From Chloroflexota bacterium (lineage in GTDB: Bacteria; Chloroflexota; Dormibacteria; Dormibacterales; Dormibacteraceae), in assembly GCA_005882135.1 (NCBI GenBank), contig VBDR01000023.1, forward strand, positions 1 to 64,000: a stretch of DNA of 64,000 bases, read 5' to 3'. A program made the translations under genes and the position numbers. Below the pieces are notes generated by a model. That model saw only the letters and a program-made list of their open reading frames with translations, ran no database searches and had not been told where the DNA came from. Shown one piece after another: positions 1-9,078 of this stretch (positions are counted from its first letter, which is position 1; every line of letters starts with the position of its first letter).

Positions 1-1862
1 TGAAGAAGCGCCGTGCCGAGATTCAAGTACGACGTGCCCAGCTGCCAGCTCAAGCCGAGCTGCCGGCATATGGCGACCGATTCCTGGAAAGGATCCAGCG
101 CTTCCGCGTAGCGAGCCTGAACCATTGCGACCATGCCTCTGATCGTCAGAGCGTTGCGGAGGTCCATTGGGTCTGCGCTCTGGCTCGCCAGCTGCAGACC
201 CTCGGCACCAAGAGCGGCCATTCGTGCGTGATCGCCTTGCGGAAAAGCCAGAGCCCCGGCCGCCCACACGGCCTTGGCGCGAAGCGAGACTGGCGCCTGG
301 CCCGACATCGCAAGCGCAGCATCCGACCAACGACGGCCCTCCGCGAACTCACCCACCTGCCGCCAGTAACGCCACAGCGCAACGACGTATCGGAGCGCCA
401 GGACTGTATCGCCGCGGTCGATTGTCCAGGCCATGCCGCTCCGCATGTTCGCCCGCTCGAGATCAAGACGCCGGAACCAGATCTCGTGTCCCGACCGCAC
501 CAGGTTCGGCTCGGCGTCCTCCGCCAGTCCGAGGTAGTGGAGCGCGTGCCGCCGCCCGATTTCCTCGCTCTCGCCCGCCTCGAAGAGTCGCCGGGCCGCG
601 TACTCCTTGACGACGTCGAGCATGCCGTAGCGCGCTTCGGGATGGTTGCGATCGAGTAGAACCAGACTCTGATCGACCAGCCCGCTCACGCTTCCGAGCG
701 CATCCCCAGTTTCGGCACTCGGGCCGCAGACCGTGGCGATATCGTCAAGGCTCCATCCACCGGCGAAGACGGACAGGCGACGAAACACCTTTTGAGCTTG
801 ACCGTCGAGAAGGTCATGACTCCACGCAACCGTGTCACGGATCGCTCGCTGGCGCAGCGGTAGGTCGAACGCGCCGCCGACCAGGAGCTCGAGCCGATGC
901 TCGAGCTGGTCGCGTATGGCGGCCAGGGGCAGGTGCTTCACGCGGGCGGCGGCCAGCTCGATCGCCAGGGGAAGACCGTCCAGCCTGCGACAGATCTCGA
1001 CCACGAGCAAGGCGCTCTGGGTGTCGAGCTGCAAATCCGGCCTCACCGCCTGGGCCCGCTCCCAGAAGAGCGCCGTAGCAGGCCAGCGCACGATGTCTTC
1101 AAGGGCGTGCTCACCGATCTGCCCTGGCGACTCGAGGGGCGGCACCGGAAACTCGTGCTCTCCACGCAAACGCAGGGCGCTTCGACTAGTCACCAAGAAT
1201 GTGGTCTCAGGGCAACGGAGCAGAAGCGAGTACACAAGCGGCGCTGCAGGCGTCAGGTGCTCGAAGGTGTCCAGGACGACCAGCACGCGCCTTCCCGCCA
1301 GGCGTGCGGTCAAGAGTTCTTCGAGACCGGCACCGGTCTCGACGGCGCCGACCGATTTGGCAAGCTCTGGCGCGACGAGCGATGCATCCTTCAGCTCGCC
1401 CAGAGAGACAAAGAAGATCCCATCGGGGAATGACGCCTGAATCCCCGCTGCCGCCTCCAGCGCCAGGCGGGTCTTGCCGATGCCACCGGCGCCCGTCAGC
1501 GTGAGCAGCCGCACGTGGCTCGCCACGAGGGTGGATTTGACGCTCTCCAGCTCTCGCGATCGGCCGAAGAACGGCGTCGGCACAGCCGGTAATCCGCCTG
1601 GCGCTGGAGGCGATGACGGAACGAATGCGCGCCCGCGGGTGATCGCCTCAAACTTGCGACGCTGCTCCTCTCCAAGCTCGAGCGCCGACGCGAGCCTTCG
1701 AGCTGTGTCGTGATGGACGGTTGCCCTCAGGCCACGCTCGAGGTCACTGACGGTGCGCGCGCTGATCCCTGCTCGCTCCGCCAGCTCTTCCTGCGTCATC
1801 CCGGACGCCGTACGTAGGCTCTTCAGAGTCGCGCCGAGCCCGTTGTCGGTCTTTGGCGCCAC
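1..1862 (-). CDS. XRE-type HTH plus STAND NTPase transcriptional regulator (3' end beyond window)
   Basis: The reading frame is open from a GTG at 1862 to the left edge (about 620 codons), so the C-terminus is missing. Residues ~10-65 form a helix-turn-helix of the XRE/Cro type (MTQEELAERAGISARTVSDL). A STAND-type NTPase follows: Walker A GAGGIGKTRLAL near residue 125, a Walker B-like LVVLDTFEHL, and the GLPLAIELAAARVK motif. Tetratricopeptide-like helices come last. The family senses a ligand through the repeats and switches DNA binding with nucleotide. An in-frame TGA six codons upstream rules out a longer start. Divergent from the SnoaL gene. The cyclase-STAND protein at 19618 shares the same NTPase module. 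The ligand is unknown. Confidence 0.9.
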   Translation of the reverse strand, partial: MAPKTDNGLGATLKSLRTASGMTQEELAERAGISARTVSDLERGLRATVHHDTARRLASALELGEEQRRKFEAITRGRAFVPSSPPAPGGLPAVPTPFFGRSRELESVKSTLVASHVRLLTLTGAGGIGKTRLALEAAAGIQASFPDGIFFVSLGELKDASLVAPELAKSVGAVETGAGLEELLTARLAGRRVLVVLDTFEHLTPAAPLVYSLLLRCPETTFLVTSRSALRLRGEHEFPVPPLESPGQIGEHALEDIVRWPATALFWERAQAVRPDLQLDTQSALLVVEICRRLDGLPLAIELAAARVKHLPLAAIRDQLEHRLELLVGGAFDLPLRQRAIRDTVAWSHDLLDGQAQKVFRRLSVFAGGWSLDDIATVCGPSAETGDALGSVSGLVDQSLVLLDRNHPEARYGMLDVVKEYAARRLFEAGESEEIGRRHALHYLGLAEDAEPNLVRSGHEIWFRRLDLERANMRSGMAWTIDRGDTVLALRYVVALWRYWRQVGEFAEGRRWSDAALAMSGQAPVSLRAKAVWAAGALAFPQGDHARMAALGAEGLQLASQSADPMDLRNALTIRGMVAMVQARYAEALDPFQESVAICRQLGLSWQLGTSYLNLGTALL

Positions 1863-2002
1863 GGCTACACCGTCACCGCATCAATGTGACTCAAATCGGT
1901 GGCCCAAACGGTGGGTTAGTTTCATGGCGCCGCCGGCTGCTTGGCAACATCATTCGGTGCTGGGATTGACCGGGCGCGTTGAGTCCCGGGTTCGCATCAA
2001 CG

Positions 2003-2008
2003 AGGAGG
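2003..2008 (+). promoter_or_regulatory. Shine-Dalgarno AGGAGG of the SnoaL gene
   Basis: A perfect AGGAGG lies 8 nt before the ATG at 2017. It fixes the start of the SnoaL-like gene and shows that this gene, unlike several others here, uses canonical initiation. Confidence 0.75.
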
Positions 2009-2016
2009 ACGGCTGA

Positions 2017-2592
2017 ATGGCGGAACACGAGGAACAGAACAGGCGGACGGTCTTGCGGCTCTATCAGGAGGTTGGGAACGAGGGAAGGCTTGAGCTACTG
2101 GATGAGCTTGCCTGGCCCGACCACGTCGAACACAACCCGTTCCCGCAGCAGGGCCAGGGAGTCGAGGGCTTCAAGCAGCGCATCAGCATGATCCGCGCCG
2201 CATTCAATCCCCGCTTCACGATCGAGCACCTGATCGCGGAAGGCGACAAGGTGGCGGTCATGTGGTCAAACCACGGCACGCACGTTGGCGAGTGGTTTGG
2301 TTTTGCACCGACAGGCAAGACTGTCATCGCCCACGGGGTGGACATCCATCAGTTGCGGGATGGCCGGCTCGCTGAGCATTGGGACGTCGTCGACGTCACC
2401 CACTTCCTGTCTCAGGTCGGTGTGCTTCCGGCTCCTCCAGCGGCCGCGGGAAGCCAGCGACGATCGCCGTTGCGGGTGGCACCGGTCGGCTCGGAACCAA
2501 GGTGGTCACCCTGTTGCGGCAACGGGGCCAGGACGTTCGCGTGCTCACGCGCGATCACGGCCGGGCTGCCCACCTCTCCAGCGCAGGCGTAG
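2017..2592 (+). CDS. SnoaL-like ester cyclase/limonene-epoxide-hydrolase-fold protein
   Basis: Residues 1-140 match the SnoaL-like polyketide-cyclase fold: an N-terminal helix with NRRTVLRLYQEV, WPDHVEHNP, then the GEWFGFAPTGKTV and GVDIHQLRDGRLAEHWDVVD block typical of the predicted ester cyclase (COG5485-type) group. Such proteins bind small hydrophobic substrates in a cone-shaped pocket; the substrate here cannot be told. The family normally ends near the residue encoded at ~2446. The last ~48 codons (2447-2592) look like out-of-frame translation of the NmrA gene that starts in the same stretch, so the true end or a frameshift is uncertain. Start fixed by AGGAGG at 2003-2008. Confidence 0.75.
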   Translation: MAEHEEQNRRTVLRLYQEVGNEGRLELLDELAWPDHVEHNPFPQQGQGVEGFKQRISMIRAAFNPRFTIEHLIAEGDKVAVMWSNHGTHVGEWFGFAPTGKTVIAHGVDIHQLRDGRLAEHWDVVDVTHFLSQVGVLPAPPAAAGSQRRSPLRVAPVGSEPRWSPCCGNGARTFACSRAITAGLPTSPAQA

Positions 2593-3386
2593 AGATCGTC
2601 GAAGGTGACGTACGAGACTTCGCCGCGGTTCGTCGCGCGATGGCAGGCACCCGAACCGTGGTCTCCGCGATTCAGGGCTTCGCCGGCACCAAGGATGGCA
2701 TTCCCGCAACGATCGATCGCGACGGCAATCGCAACCTCATCCGGGCCGCGCATGAGGCCGGGGTCGAGCACCTCGTGCTCGTTTCCGTCAAAGACGCGTC
2801 GCCAAATCACCCCGCGGGCCTGATGAGGATGAAGTACGCAGCGGAGCAAGACCTCAGGGCCAGCGGCCTTGCGTGGACGATCATCCGGCCAACCGCCTAC
2901 ATGGAGACGTGGTGTGAGGTGCTCGGCCGCCCGCTTCTCGTCAAGGGCAAGACCCAGGTCTTCGGCCGCGGCCGCAATCCGATCAACTGGGTATCAGCGA
3001 CGGATGTCGCAGAGTTCGTCGTCAGGGCCATTGTCGACCCAGCCATGCGCGGCGAGATGATCGAGGTCGGAGGCCCGGAGAACCTGACGATGACAGCCTT
3101 CGTTGACAAGTTCCGAACCGAGACGGGATCGAGTGGCACAGTTGGTCACATTCCTCCAGTCGCCATGCGGCTTCTGGGGGTTGCGATGGGTCTCGTGAAC
3201 CCTGCGATGGCGAGACAAATCCAGATGGGCGTCATCATGGACGCCCGCCCGCAGGCTTTCGACGCCTCAGAGACGCGACAGCGCTATCCCTCGATCCCTG
3301 TTACCAGTCTCGACGAAGTTGTGAGGCGTGACTTTGCCGCTGCTCGAGGCATGGCTCATGGCTCTCCTTCGGTTGGTCATGTCTGA
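2379..3386 (+). CDS. NmrA/SDR-like NAD(P)-binding protein
   Basis: Homology begins at KPATIAVAGGTGRLG (about codon 25, near 2451), a Rossmann GGTGxxG dinucleotide motif. It continues with VVSAIQG, NLIRAAHEAGVEHLVLVS and a TIIRPTAYMETW segment, as in atypical SDRs of the NmrA/NAD(P)H-binding family. No ATG or GTG in frame lies between the SnoaL domain end and the Rossmann start. The only canonical-type start is the TTG at 2379, which puts ~210 bases in two frames with the SnoaL gene. Residues 1-24 (Arg/Ser-rich) are probably not real coding. Either it initiates at a non-canonical codon or a one-base indel has split a SnoaL-NmrA fusion. Confidence 0.8.
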   Translation: MGRRRRHPLPVSGRCASGSSSGRGKPATIAVAGGTGRLGTKVVTLLRQRGQDVRVLTRDHGRAAHLSSAGVEIVEGDVRDFAAVRRAMAGTRTVVSAIQGFAGTKDGIPATIDRDGNRNLIRAAHEAGVEHLVLVSVKDASPNHPAGLMRMKYAAEQDLRASGLAWTIIRPTAYMETWCEVLGRPLLVKGKTQVFGRGRNPINWVSATDVAEFVVRAIVDPAMRGEMIEVGGPENLTMTAFVDKFRTETGSSGTVGHIPPVAMRLLGVAMGLVNPAMARQIQMGVIMDARPQAFDASETRQRYPSIPVTSLDEVVRRDFAAARGMAHGSPSVGHV

Positions 3387-3542
3387 CGCAAACGATGTTG
3401 CGCGCGTCAGCCGCGGCACCTCACCAGAGAGGTCGATCACGGGACGCGCTTAGGAGACGATATTGTCACCCGGTTTCGCGCGAGGAAGCGGTGCCGGGTG
3501 GGTCTCATGCATCAGGAAGGGTGAACCTATGATTCCGGCGGA

Positions 3543-4892
3543 GTGAGCTCGGTTCGACCGACGACCCGATACGCCAAGAGCGACGACTACAGCATCGGAT
3601 ATCAGGTCGTCGGCGATGGCGCCCTCGATCTCGTCTACGTGCCAGGTTTTGTCTCGCATGTCGAACAAGCCTGGGAAGATCCTGATTTCGCTCGCTTTCT
3701 GAGCCGCCTCGCGTCTTTCAGCCGCCTGATCCTGTTCGACAAACGCGGCACCGGCCTCTCAGACAGGGTCCCGGTCAAGATGCTGCCCACGCTGGAAGAG
3801 CGAATGGATGACGTGCGCGCCGTCTTGGACGCCGCCGGCTCGGAGAGGGCTGCGCTCTTCGGCGTCTCCGAGGGCGGACCGATGACCATGCTGTTCGCCA
3901 CCACCTACCCCGAGCGCGTCGCAGCGCTTGTGCTTTACGGCACCTACGCGAAGCGTGTCCGCGACGCCGACTATCCGTGGGCGCCGACGGATGGCGCGTT
4001 CCGCGAGTTCGCTGCAGCCGTGGAGCGCGATTGGGGTGGTCCTGCGCAGCTCGATTCTTGGGCGCCGAGCGTTGCCAACGAGGCCCGATTCAAAGAGTGG
4101 TGGGCCAAATACCTGCGTCTCGGCGCCAGTCCGGCCGCGGCCCGCGCTGTCCTCGAGATGACCCGCGAGATCGACGTCCGGAGCATCCTTCCCGCGATCC
4201 GGACCCCGACGCTGATCCTGCATCGCTCGGGTGATCTCCGCATCGACGTCGGCGGAAGCCGCTACATGGCGCGACAGATCCCTGACGCGCGAATGGTCGA
4301 ACTTCCGGGGATCGACCATCTCCCGTGGGTCGGAGACGCGGACGCGATCGTCGACGAGATCGAGGAGTTCCTTACCGGCACCCGTCACAGCGCCGAGCCG
4401 GCCCGCGTCCTGGCGACCGTGCTGTTCACCGATATGGTCGAATCCACGAGCCGGGCCGTTCAGCTCGGCGACGCGCGGTGGCGCGCTCTGATCAGCGACC
4501 ATGACCGTCTCGTGCGCACCGAGCTCACGCGTTTTCGGGGCCGCGAGATCGATCGCCGCGGCGACGGGTTCCTGGCTATCTTCGACGGACCGGCGCGAGC
4601 GATCCGCTGCGCCTTTTCGATCGTCGAGCGGGTCCACGAGCTCGGGATCCAGGTCCGGGCCGGGCTTCACACCGGCGAGCTCGAGATCATCGAGCCCGGC
4701 ATCGCGGGCATCGCCGTGCACATCGGCGCGCGGGTCATGAGCCTCGCCGGCCCGGACGAGGTCTTGGTCTCGAGCACGGTGAAGGACCTGGTCGCCGGCT
4801 CGGGGTTGTCGTTTTCGGATCGCGGCATCCACGAGCTGAAGGGCGTGCCGGGCAGCTGGCGGATCCTGCGCGCCGAGCCGCCAACGGCGTGA
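3543..4892 (+). CDS. Alpha/beta hydrolase fused to class III adenylate/guanylate cyclase
   Basis: 449 aa from GTG. Residues ~10-275 are an alpha/beta hydrolase: oxyanion region VYVPGFVSHVE, nucleophile elbow GVSEGGPM (Ser), and ELPGIDHLPWVGD with the catalytic His. Residues ~285-445 are a class III cyclase: metal Asp in LFTDMVEST, second metal Asp in RRGDGFLAIFDGP, AGLHTGELE, VHIGARV with the transition-state Arg, and LKGVPGSW at the end. The fusion is common in actinobacteria; the hydrolase is thought to sense a small ligand that controls cAMP synthesis (inference). The stop overlaps the next gene's GTG by 4 nt, so the cyclase is translationally coupled to a cyclic-nucleotide-binding transporter. 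Confidence 0.9.
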   Translation: MSSVRPTTRYAKSDDYSIGYQVVGDGALDLVYVPGFVSHVEQAWEDPDFARFLSRLASFSRLILFDKRGTGLSDRVPVKMLPTLEERMDDVRAVLDAAGSERAALFGVSEGGPMTMLFATTYPERVAALVLYGTYAKRVRDADYPWAPTDGAFREFAAAVERDWGGPAQLDSWAPSVANEARFKEWWAKYLRLGASPAAARAVLEMTREIDVRSILPAIRTPTLILHRSGDLRIDVGGSRYMARQIPDARMVELPGIDHLPWVGDADAIVDEIEEFLTGTRHSAEPARVLATVLFTDMVESTSRAVQLGDARWRALISDHDRLVRTELTRFRGREIDRRGDGFLAIFDGPARAIRCAFSIVERVHELGIQVRAGLHTGELEIIEPGIAGIAVHIGARVMSLAGPDEVLVSSTVKDLVAGSGLSFSDRGIHELKGVPGSWRILRAEPPTA

Positions 4893-6787
4893 CTCCGACC
4901 GATGAGCATCCCGATGAAATCGCGGCTCAAGAGCAGTTGCTTCGAAGCATCGACTACCTGCGCGACCTCGACCGCGTCGATATCGCCCGACTGATCGGTT
5001 CGAGTGAGGACGCGCATTTCCAGATAGGCGCGGTCATCGTCAGCGAGGGCGAGGTCGCCGATTCGCTGTACCTGCTTGCGAGCGGCACGGTCGAGGTGAG
5101 CGTTCGCGTCGATGGGGCTGAGCGGTCGGTCAGGACGATCACGGCACCGGCCACATTCGGCGACCTCGGGCTACTCCTCCCTCAACGAACAGCGACCGTT
5201 CGCGCCCTGACGGATGTACAGGTGTGGCGGATTCCACGCCAGCACTTCGAGCGCCTGCTGCGCGAGCGGCCCGCGCTCGGCCTGGCCATCGCTCGCGGCC
5301 TCGCGAGCGCGATCGACCGGCGCGACCGCACCAGGGTGGGCGCTCCGCTCCAGCCGGCCGAGCCTCTGCGCGCGATGATGGCGGCTCCGCAGGCCCGGCG
5401 TTCAGGCCTCTCGCGCGTCCTCTCTATTGCCTTTGCCATCGGAGTCCCGGCCGCGCTCTGGCTGCTGCCTGCGCCGCAAGGCCTTACCAGTGCCGGTTGG
5501 CACATCGCGCTGGTCATGCTCGGCGGCGCGATCGCCTGGTTGCTCGAGCCCGTGCCCGACTTCGCGGTCGCTCTCGCCATGGCCGCGGCATGGTTGGCGA
5601 CGGGCCTCGCCCCGCCGGCAATCACTTTCGGCGGATTCACCACTTCCGCATGGGTGACGGCGGTCGCGGCCTTGGGGCTCAGCGCCTCGATGAGCGCATC
5701 AGGCCTGCTCTTCCGTGCCGCGTTGATGCTGCTGCGTGTTTTCCCACCGACACATCGCGGCCAGCTCGCCGCCCTGCTGGTCGGGGGCGTCGTCGTGACC
5801 CCGCTGGCGCCCACCGTGTTTGGCCGGGTCGCGACGATGGCGCCCGTCGCCCGCGATCTTTCGCTAGCCCTCGGTCATTCGAGGACGAGCGCAGGAAGCG
5901 CCGCGATCGCCTTCGCAGGGATTCTTGGCAACACCATCCTGGGCCCCATCTTCTTGACCGGCATGGTCACGAACTTCCTGATCATCGGCTTGCTGCCGGC
6001 AGCCGAGCAGGCGCGCTTGGGTTGGATGGGATGGCTGATCGCCGCCGCGCCGGCAGGACTGCTGCTGTTGGCCGGCTCAGCTTTGGCGGTGTTCGCGCTC
6101 AATCCGCGATCCCTGACGCGAGCCAGCAGTGTCGTCAGGCGAACACAGGAACGGTCGCTGGGTCGCCTTTCGCGCCACGAGCTGACCTCGCTGGTCGCGG
6201 TCGGCGTCTTCATCGCCGGCTTGCTGCTGCAGCCAGTCCTGCGGCTTGACATCGCCGTGGTCGGATTGGCCTCGCTCCTGGTCGCAATCGGGGGCGGTGC
6301 GCTCGATCGCCAGACGTTTCGCTCCGGGATCGATTGGGCGACGCTCATCCTGTTCGGTCTGCTGCTGGGCGCGGGCGGGGTCTTGCGGTCTGGAGGCGTC
6401 GACCGATGGATTGCGGATCTGATCACGCCGATGGCGCGAGCGCTCGGTCATCACACCTACGTGGTTCTCCTGTTGACCCTTCTCGTCATCTGCGTGCGTC
6501 TCGTGTTGCCGATGGTCCCCGCCGGATTTCTTCTGTTGGTCACGCTCGTGCCCGCCGCTCCGCAGCTGGGTTTGAGCGGCTGGGTCGTTGGCTTCGTCGT
6601 GTCGGTGCTGGTGCTGACCTGGGTGCTGCCGAGACAGTACGAGGTGCTCCGCATGGTGCGTGAGCTGACGGACGGCGAGCTGTTCAGCGACCGGCAAGCT
6701 CTGGCCATGGGGGTGGCGATCACGGTGATCGCTTCGCTGGCGATGCTGATCTGCGTGCCTTACTGGCGGGCGATCGGGATCCTTTAG
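4889..6787 (+). CDS. Cyclic-nucleotide-binding domain fused to SLC13/DASS-type transporter
   Basis: 632 aa. Residues ~15-150 are a CRP-like cNMP-binding domain (EDAHFQIGAVIVSEGEVADSLYLL, then FGDLGLLLPQRTATVRA, the phosphate-binding cassette region). Residues ~175-632 hold about a dozen hydrophobic segments with SLC13/divalent-anion-symporter-like features, e.g. FGGFTTSAWVTAVAALGLSA, SAAIAFAGILGNTILGP and ATLILFGLLLGAGGVLRSGGVDRW. It starts at GTG 4889 inside the cyclase stop codon (GTGA). The arrangement suggests a membrane carrier whose transport is gated by the nucleotide made by its operon partner (inference). The substrate is unknown; the family moves dicarboxylates, sulfate or similar anions. 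The stop overlaps the convergent recQ stop. Confidence 0.82.
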   Translation: MTPTDEHPDEIAAQEQLLRSIDYLRDLDRVDIARLIGSSEDAHFQIGAVIVSEGEVADSLYLLASGTVEVSVRVDGAERSVRTITAPATFGDLGLLLPQRTATVRALTDVQVWRIPRQHFERLLRERPALGLAIARGLASAIDRRDRTRVGAPLQPAEPLRAMMAAPQARRSGLSRVLSIAFAIGVPAALWLLPAPQGLTSAGWHIALVMLGGAIAWLLEPVPDFAVALAMAAAWLATGLAPPAITFGGFTTSAWVTAVAALGLSASMSASGLLFRAALMLLRVFPPTHRGQLAALLVGGVVVTPLAPTVFGRVATMAPVARDLSLALGHSRTSAGSAAIAFAGILGNTILGPIFLTGMVTNFLIIGLLPAAEQARLGWMGWLIAAAPAGLLLLAGSALAVFALNPRSLTRASSVVRRTQERSLGRLSRHELTSLVAVGVFIAGLLLQPVLRLDIAVVGLASLLVAIGGGALDRQTFRSGIDWATLILFGLLLGAGGVLRSGGVDRWIADLITPMARALGHHTYVVLLLTLLVICVRLVLPMVPAGFLLLVTLVPAAPQLGLSGWVVGFVVSVLVLTWVLPRQYEVLRMVRELTDGELFSDRQALAMGVAITVIASLAMLICVPYWRAIGIL

Positions 6788-8586
6788 CCGCCGGCGGCTG
6801 GCGTCCGCAGCACCTGGAGCACCTCTTCGCCGTATTTGCGCAGTTTCGAATCGCCAACGCCGGGGACACGAAGAAGGTCGGCCAGGCTCGCGGGTCGCGC
6901 CGCCGCGATCGCGTTGAGCGTGGAGTCGTGGAACACCACGTAGGCGGGAACGCTGGCGGCGCGGGCGGTTTCGAGGCGCCACCGCCTCAGTCGGTCCACC
7001 GTCTCGACCGGAGCGTCGGCCTGTGGCGTGGACCGCCGGCTGGCAGTCGAGGCCTCAGCCGGCAGCGTCAGCGGCGGCGGCGCCCCGCGCATCAACGCCT
7101 CGCGGCCAGATTGCGTGAGCTCGACGACGGGGTACTCACCCGAGCTCTGCCGACCGAGCCCCGCTCGCAGCAGCTCGGCCAGGAGCAGCCGGACTCGATC
7201 GTCGCTCCAAGACTTCAGCGTGCCGTGGAAGGGCAGCACCTCGACCCATGACTGCGCGGCCGACCACCTTGTCCGCCGGCCGCCGAGCACGGCGGCCACG
7301 TTGGCAAGTCCGACCCTCCCGCTGAAACGAGCGACGGCCGCAAGGCCGGCGATGATCGCGTCGACCGGCACTGGCTCCTCGGGCGGTCGCGCGGCAAGGC
7401 AGTTGTCACACGCACCACACCGCCGCGCCACGCCCTCCTCGCCGAAGTAGTCCGCGATCCGCGCATGCCTGCACTCGCGCATCTCGGCGTAGGCCATCAT
7501 CTGTCCGAGCCGCGCGTAGGCGTGGTCCCTCAGCGGCGATCCGTCCTCGAGACCGGATTGCTCGATGAAGAAGGCCTGAAGGTCACGGTCCGCCGGGCTG
7601 TAGAGGAGGGTGCATTCCGCCGGCTGCCCGTCGCGGCCCGCGCGGCCGGCCTCCTGGTAGTACGCCTCGACGCTGCCCGGCAATTGGTAGTGGATGACGC
7701 GCCGGATGTCGGCGATGTCCACCCCCATGCCGAACGCCGAAGTCGCGACCACCACGCGGCTGCGTCCCTGGGTGAAGTCCTCCTGGATGCGGCGGCGAAG
7801 CGCGGCGTCCTGCTGCCCGTGGTAGCAAACGGCGCCCAGGTCGGCGGCCACCTCCTCGGCCGCTTTGACCGTACCCACATAGACGAGCGCCCGCTGCGCT
7901 GGGTCGCGGAGCAGATGGCGCAGCTGCTCCCGCTTGGCACGCTCGCCGCGGCAGCGGACCACCGATAACGTAAGCGTCGGCCTGTTGAAGCCGGTGACCG
8001 AGATGAATGGATCCCTCAGGGCCAGCGACCGAGCTATGTCCGCGCGCACCTGGGGCGTCGCGGTCGCCGTGAACGCGGCCACCGGGGGCCGCCCGCAGGC
8101 CGCCACCGCGGCACTCAGGAGACGGTAATCAGGCCGGAAGTCGTGGCCCCAGGTGGAGATGCAGTGGGCCTCGTCGACGACCACCCGGCTGACTCGGAGC
8201 TCGGCCAGCCGCTCCAGGAATCCGGGACGCCCAAGCCGCTCCGGCGCGAGGAACAGCAGCCTGTATTCGCCTGCGATTGCCCTGCGCAGGCGATCGACCT
8301 GCTCCGGCCGCTCCACCGACGAGTTGATGAATGTCGCTGGAACGCCTCGTTGGGTGAGGCGGTCGACCTGATCTTTCATGAGGGCTATGAGTGGAGAGAC
8401 AACCATCGTCAGTCCGCCATCGACTACCGCCGGCACCCAGTAGCTGATGCTCTTGCCGGACCCGGTGGGCGCGACCGAGAGAACGTCGCGCCGGGCAAGC
8501 ATCGCCGCGACCACCTCTGCCTGCCCCGGCCGAAAGGCGTCGAGGCCGAAGACCTCCCGCAGCACCTGCTCTGCCCTTGCGATCAC
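6784..8586 (-). CDS. recQ: ATP-dependent DNA helicase RecQ
   Basis: 600 aa, normal RecQ length. Superfamily 2 helicase: FRPGQ Q-motif region, Walker A APTGSGKS (~40-46), DEAH box VVDEAHCISTWGHDFRPDY with the RecQ aromatic-rich loop, FTATATP motif III, and QEAGRAGRDG motif VI. The zinc-binding region follows (MRECRH...RRCGACDNCLA, four Cys), then a winged-helix segment and a C-terminal HRDC domain (ETARAASVPAYVVF to PGVGDSKLRKYG). It unwinds recombination and fork intermediates 3'-5'. Its TAA overlaps the convergent transporter's TAG. Divergent from the VOC gene at 8693. Confidence 0.96.
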   Translation of the reverse strand: MIARAEQVLREVFGLDAFRPGQAEVVAAMLARRDVLSVAPTGSGKSISYWVPAVVDGGLTMVVSPLIALMKDQVDRLTQRGVPATFINSSVERPEQVDRLRRAIAGEYRLLFLAPERLGRPGFLERLAELRVSRVVVDEAHCISTWGHDFRPDYRLLSAAVAACGRPPVAAFTATATPQVRADIARSLALRDPFISVTGFNRPTLTLSVVRCRGERAKREQLRHLLRDPAQRALVYVGTVKAAEEVAADLGAVCYHGQQDAALRRRIQEDFTQGRSRVVVATSAFGMGVDIADIRRVIHYQLPGSVEAYYQEAGRAGRDGQPAECTLLYSPADRDLQAFFIEQSGLEDGSPLRDHAYARLGQMMAYAEMRECRHARIADYFGEEGVARRCGACDNCLAARPPEEPVPVDAIIAGLAAVARFSGRVGLANVAAVLGGRRTRWSAAQSWVEVLPFHGTLKSWSDDRVRLLLAELLRAGLGRQSSGEYPVVELTQSGREALMRGAPPPLTLPAEASTASRRSTPQADAPVETVDRLRRWRLETARAASVPAYVVFHDSTLNAIAAARPASLADLLRVPGVGDSKLRKYGEEVLQVLRTPAAGG

Positions 8587-8666
8587 GCAGGGGAGTCTGA
8601 CGGAATCGGGGATTCCAGACCAGGCTCTTTACGACATCGTTGAGCCGGGCGGAATATGCGGTTTGA

Positions 8667-8686
8667 GCTCGAATTACACTTCGAGC
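8667..8686. repeat. Inverted repeat in the recQ/VOC divergent region
   Basis: GCTCGAA and TTCGAGC are perfect 7-bp arms around a 6-nt spacer, ending 6 nt before the VOC ATG. It could be an operator or a hairpin over the ribosome-binding region. No clear Shine-Dalgarno is visible here. Confidence 0.45.
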
Positions 8687-8692
8687 GTGGAC

Positions 8693-9058
8693 ATGAAACT
8701 CGAGCTCGTTGCGGTTCCCGTGACCGACGTCGACCGCGCCAAGTCGTTCTACGTCGAGCAGGTTGGCTTTCACGCTGACCACGACCAACAGGTGAACGAC
8801 CAGCTGCGCTTCGTGCAGCTCACACCGCCTGGATCCGCATGCTCGATCGTGATGGGCACCGGAATCACGGAGATGGCGCCTGGCTCCCAGAAAGGCCTGC
8901 AGGTCGTGGTCGAGGACGTCGAGACAGTCCGGCAGGAATTGAACAGCCGCGGAGTCGAGACCGGTGAGGTCGAGGTGCATCCCTGGGGATCGTTCATCTA
9001 CTTCACCGACCCCGACGGCAACACGTGGTCGGTCCAGCAGATCCCTCCTCGGTCGTAG
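8693..9058 (+). CDS. VOC (glyoxalase/bleomycin-resistance fold) family protein
   Basis: 121 aa from ATG 8693 (a GTG two codons earlier is also possible). Sequence runs LELVAVPVTDVDRAKSFYVE, then VQLTPPGSACSIVMGTGI, GLQVVVEDVETVRQELNSRG and FIYFTDPDGNTWSVQQIP: one complete pair of beta-alpha-beta-beta-beta modules as in glyoxalase-superfamily proteins of the PhnB/YaeR-like size. A metal-binding or antibiotic-sequestering role cannot be chosen from sequence. The upstream part of the open frame is antisense to recQ and not coding. Followed 20 nt later by the nitronate monooxygenase, probably the same transcript. Confidence 0.85.
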   Translation: MKLELVAVPVTDVDRAKSFYVEQVGFHADHDQQVNDQLRFVQLTPPGSACSIVMGTGITEMAPGSQKGLQVVVEDVETVRQELNSRGVETGEVEVHPWGSFIYFTDPDGNTWSVQQIPPRS

Positions 9059-9078
9059 TCCGCGGCGATGATCCGGCC

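Noticed and set aside
3759-4832. 357-codon minus-strand frame opposite the hydrolase-cyclase gene
   Set aside because: No motifs; composition of an antisense shadow.
8447-8692. 82 codons in frame upstream of the VOC gene
   Set aside because: They are antisense to the start of recQ and show no homology; the VOC fold begins at 8693.
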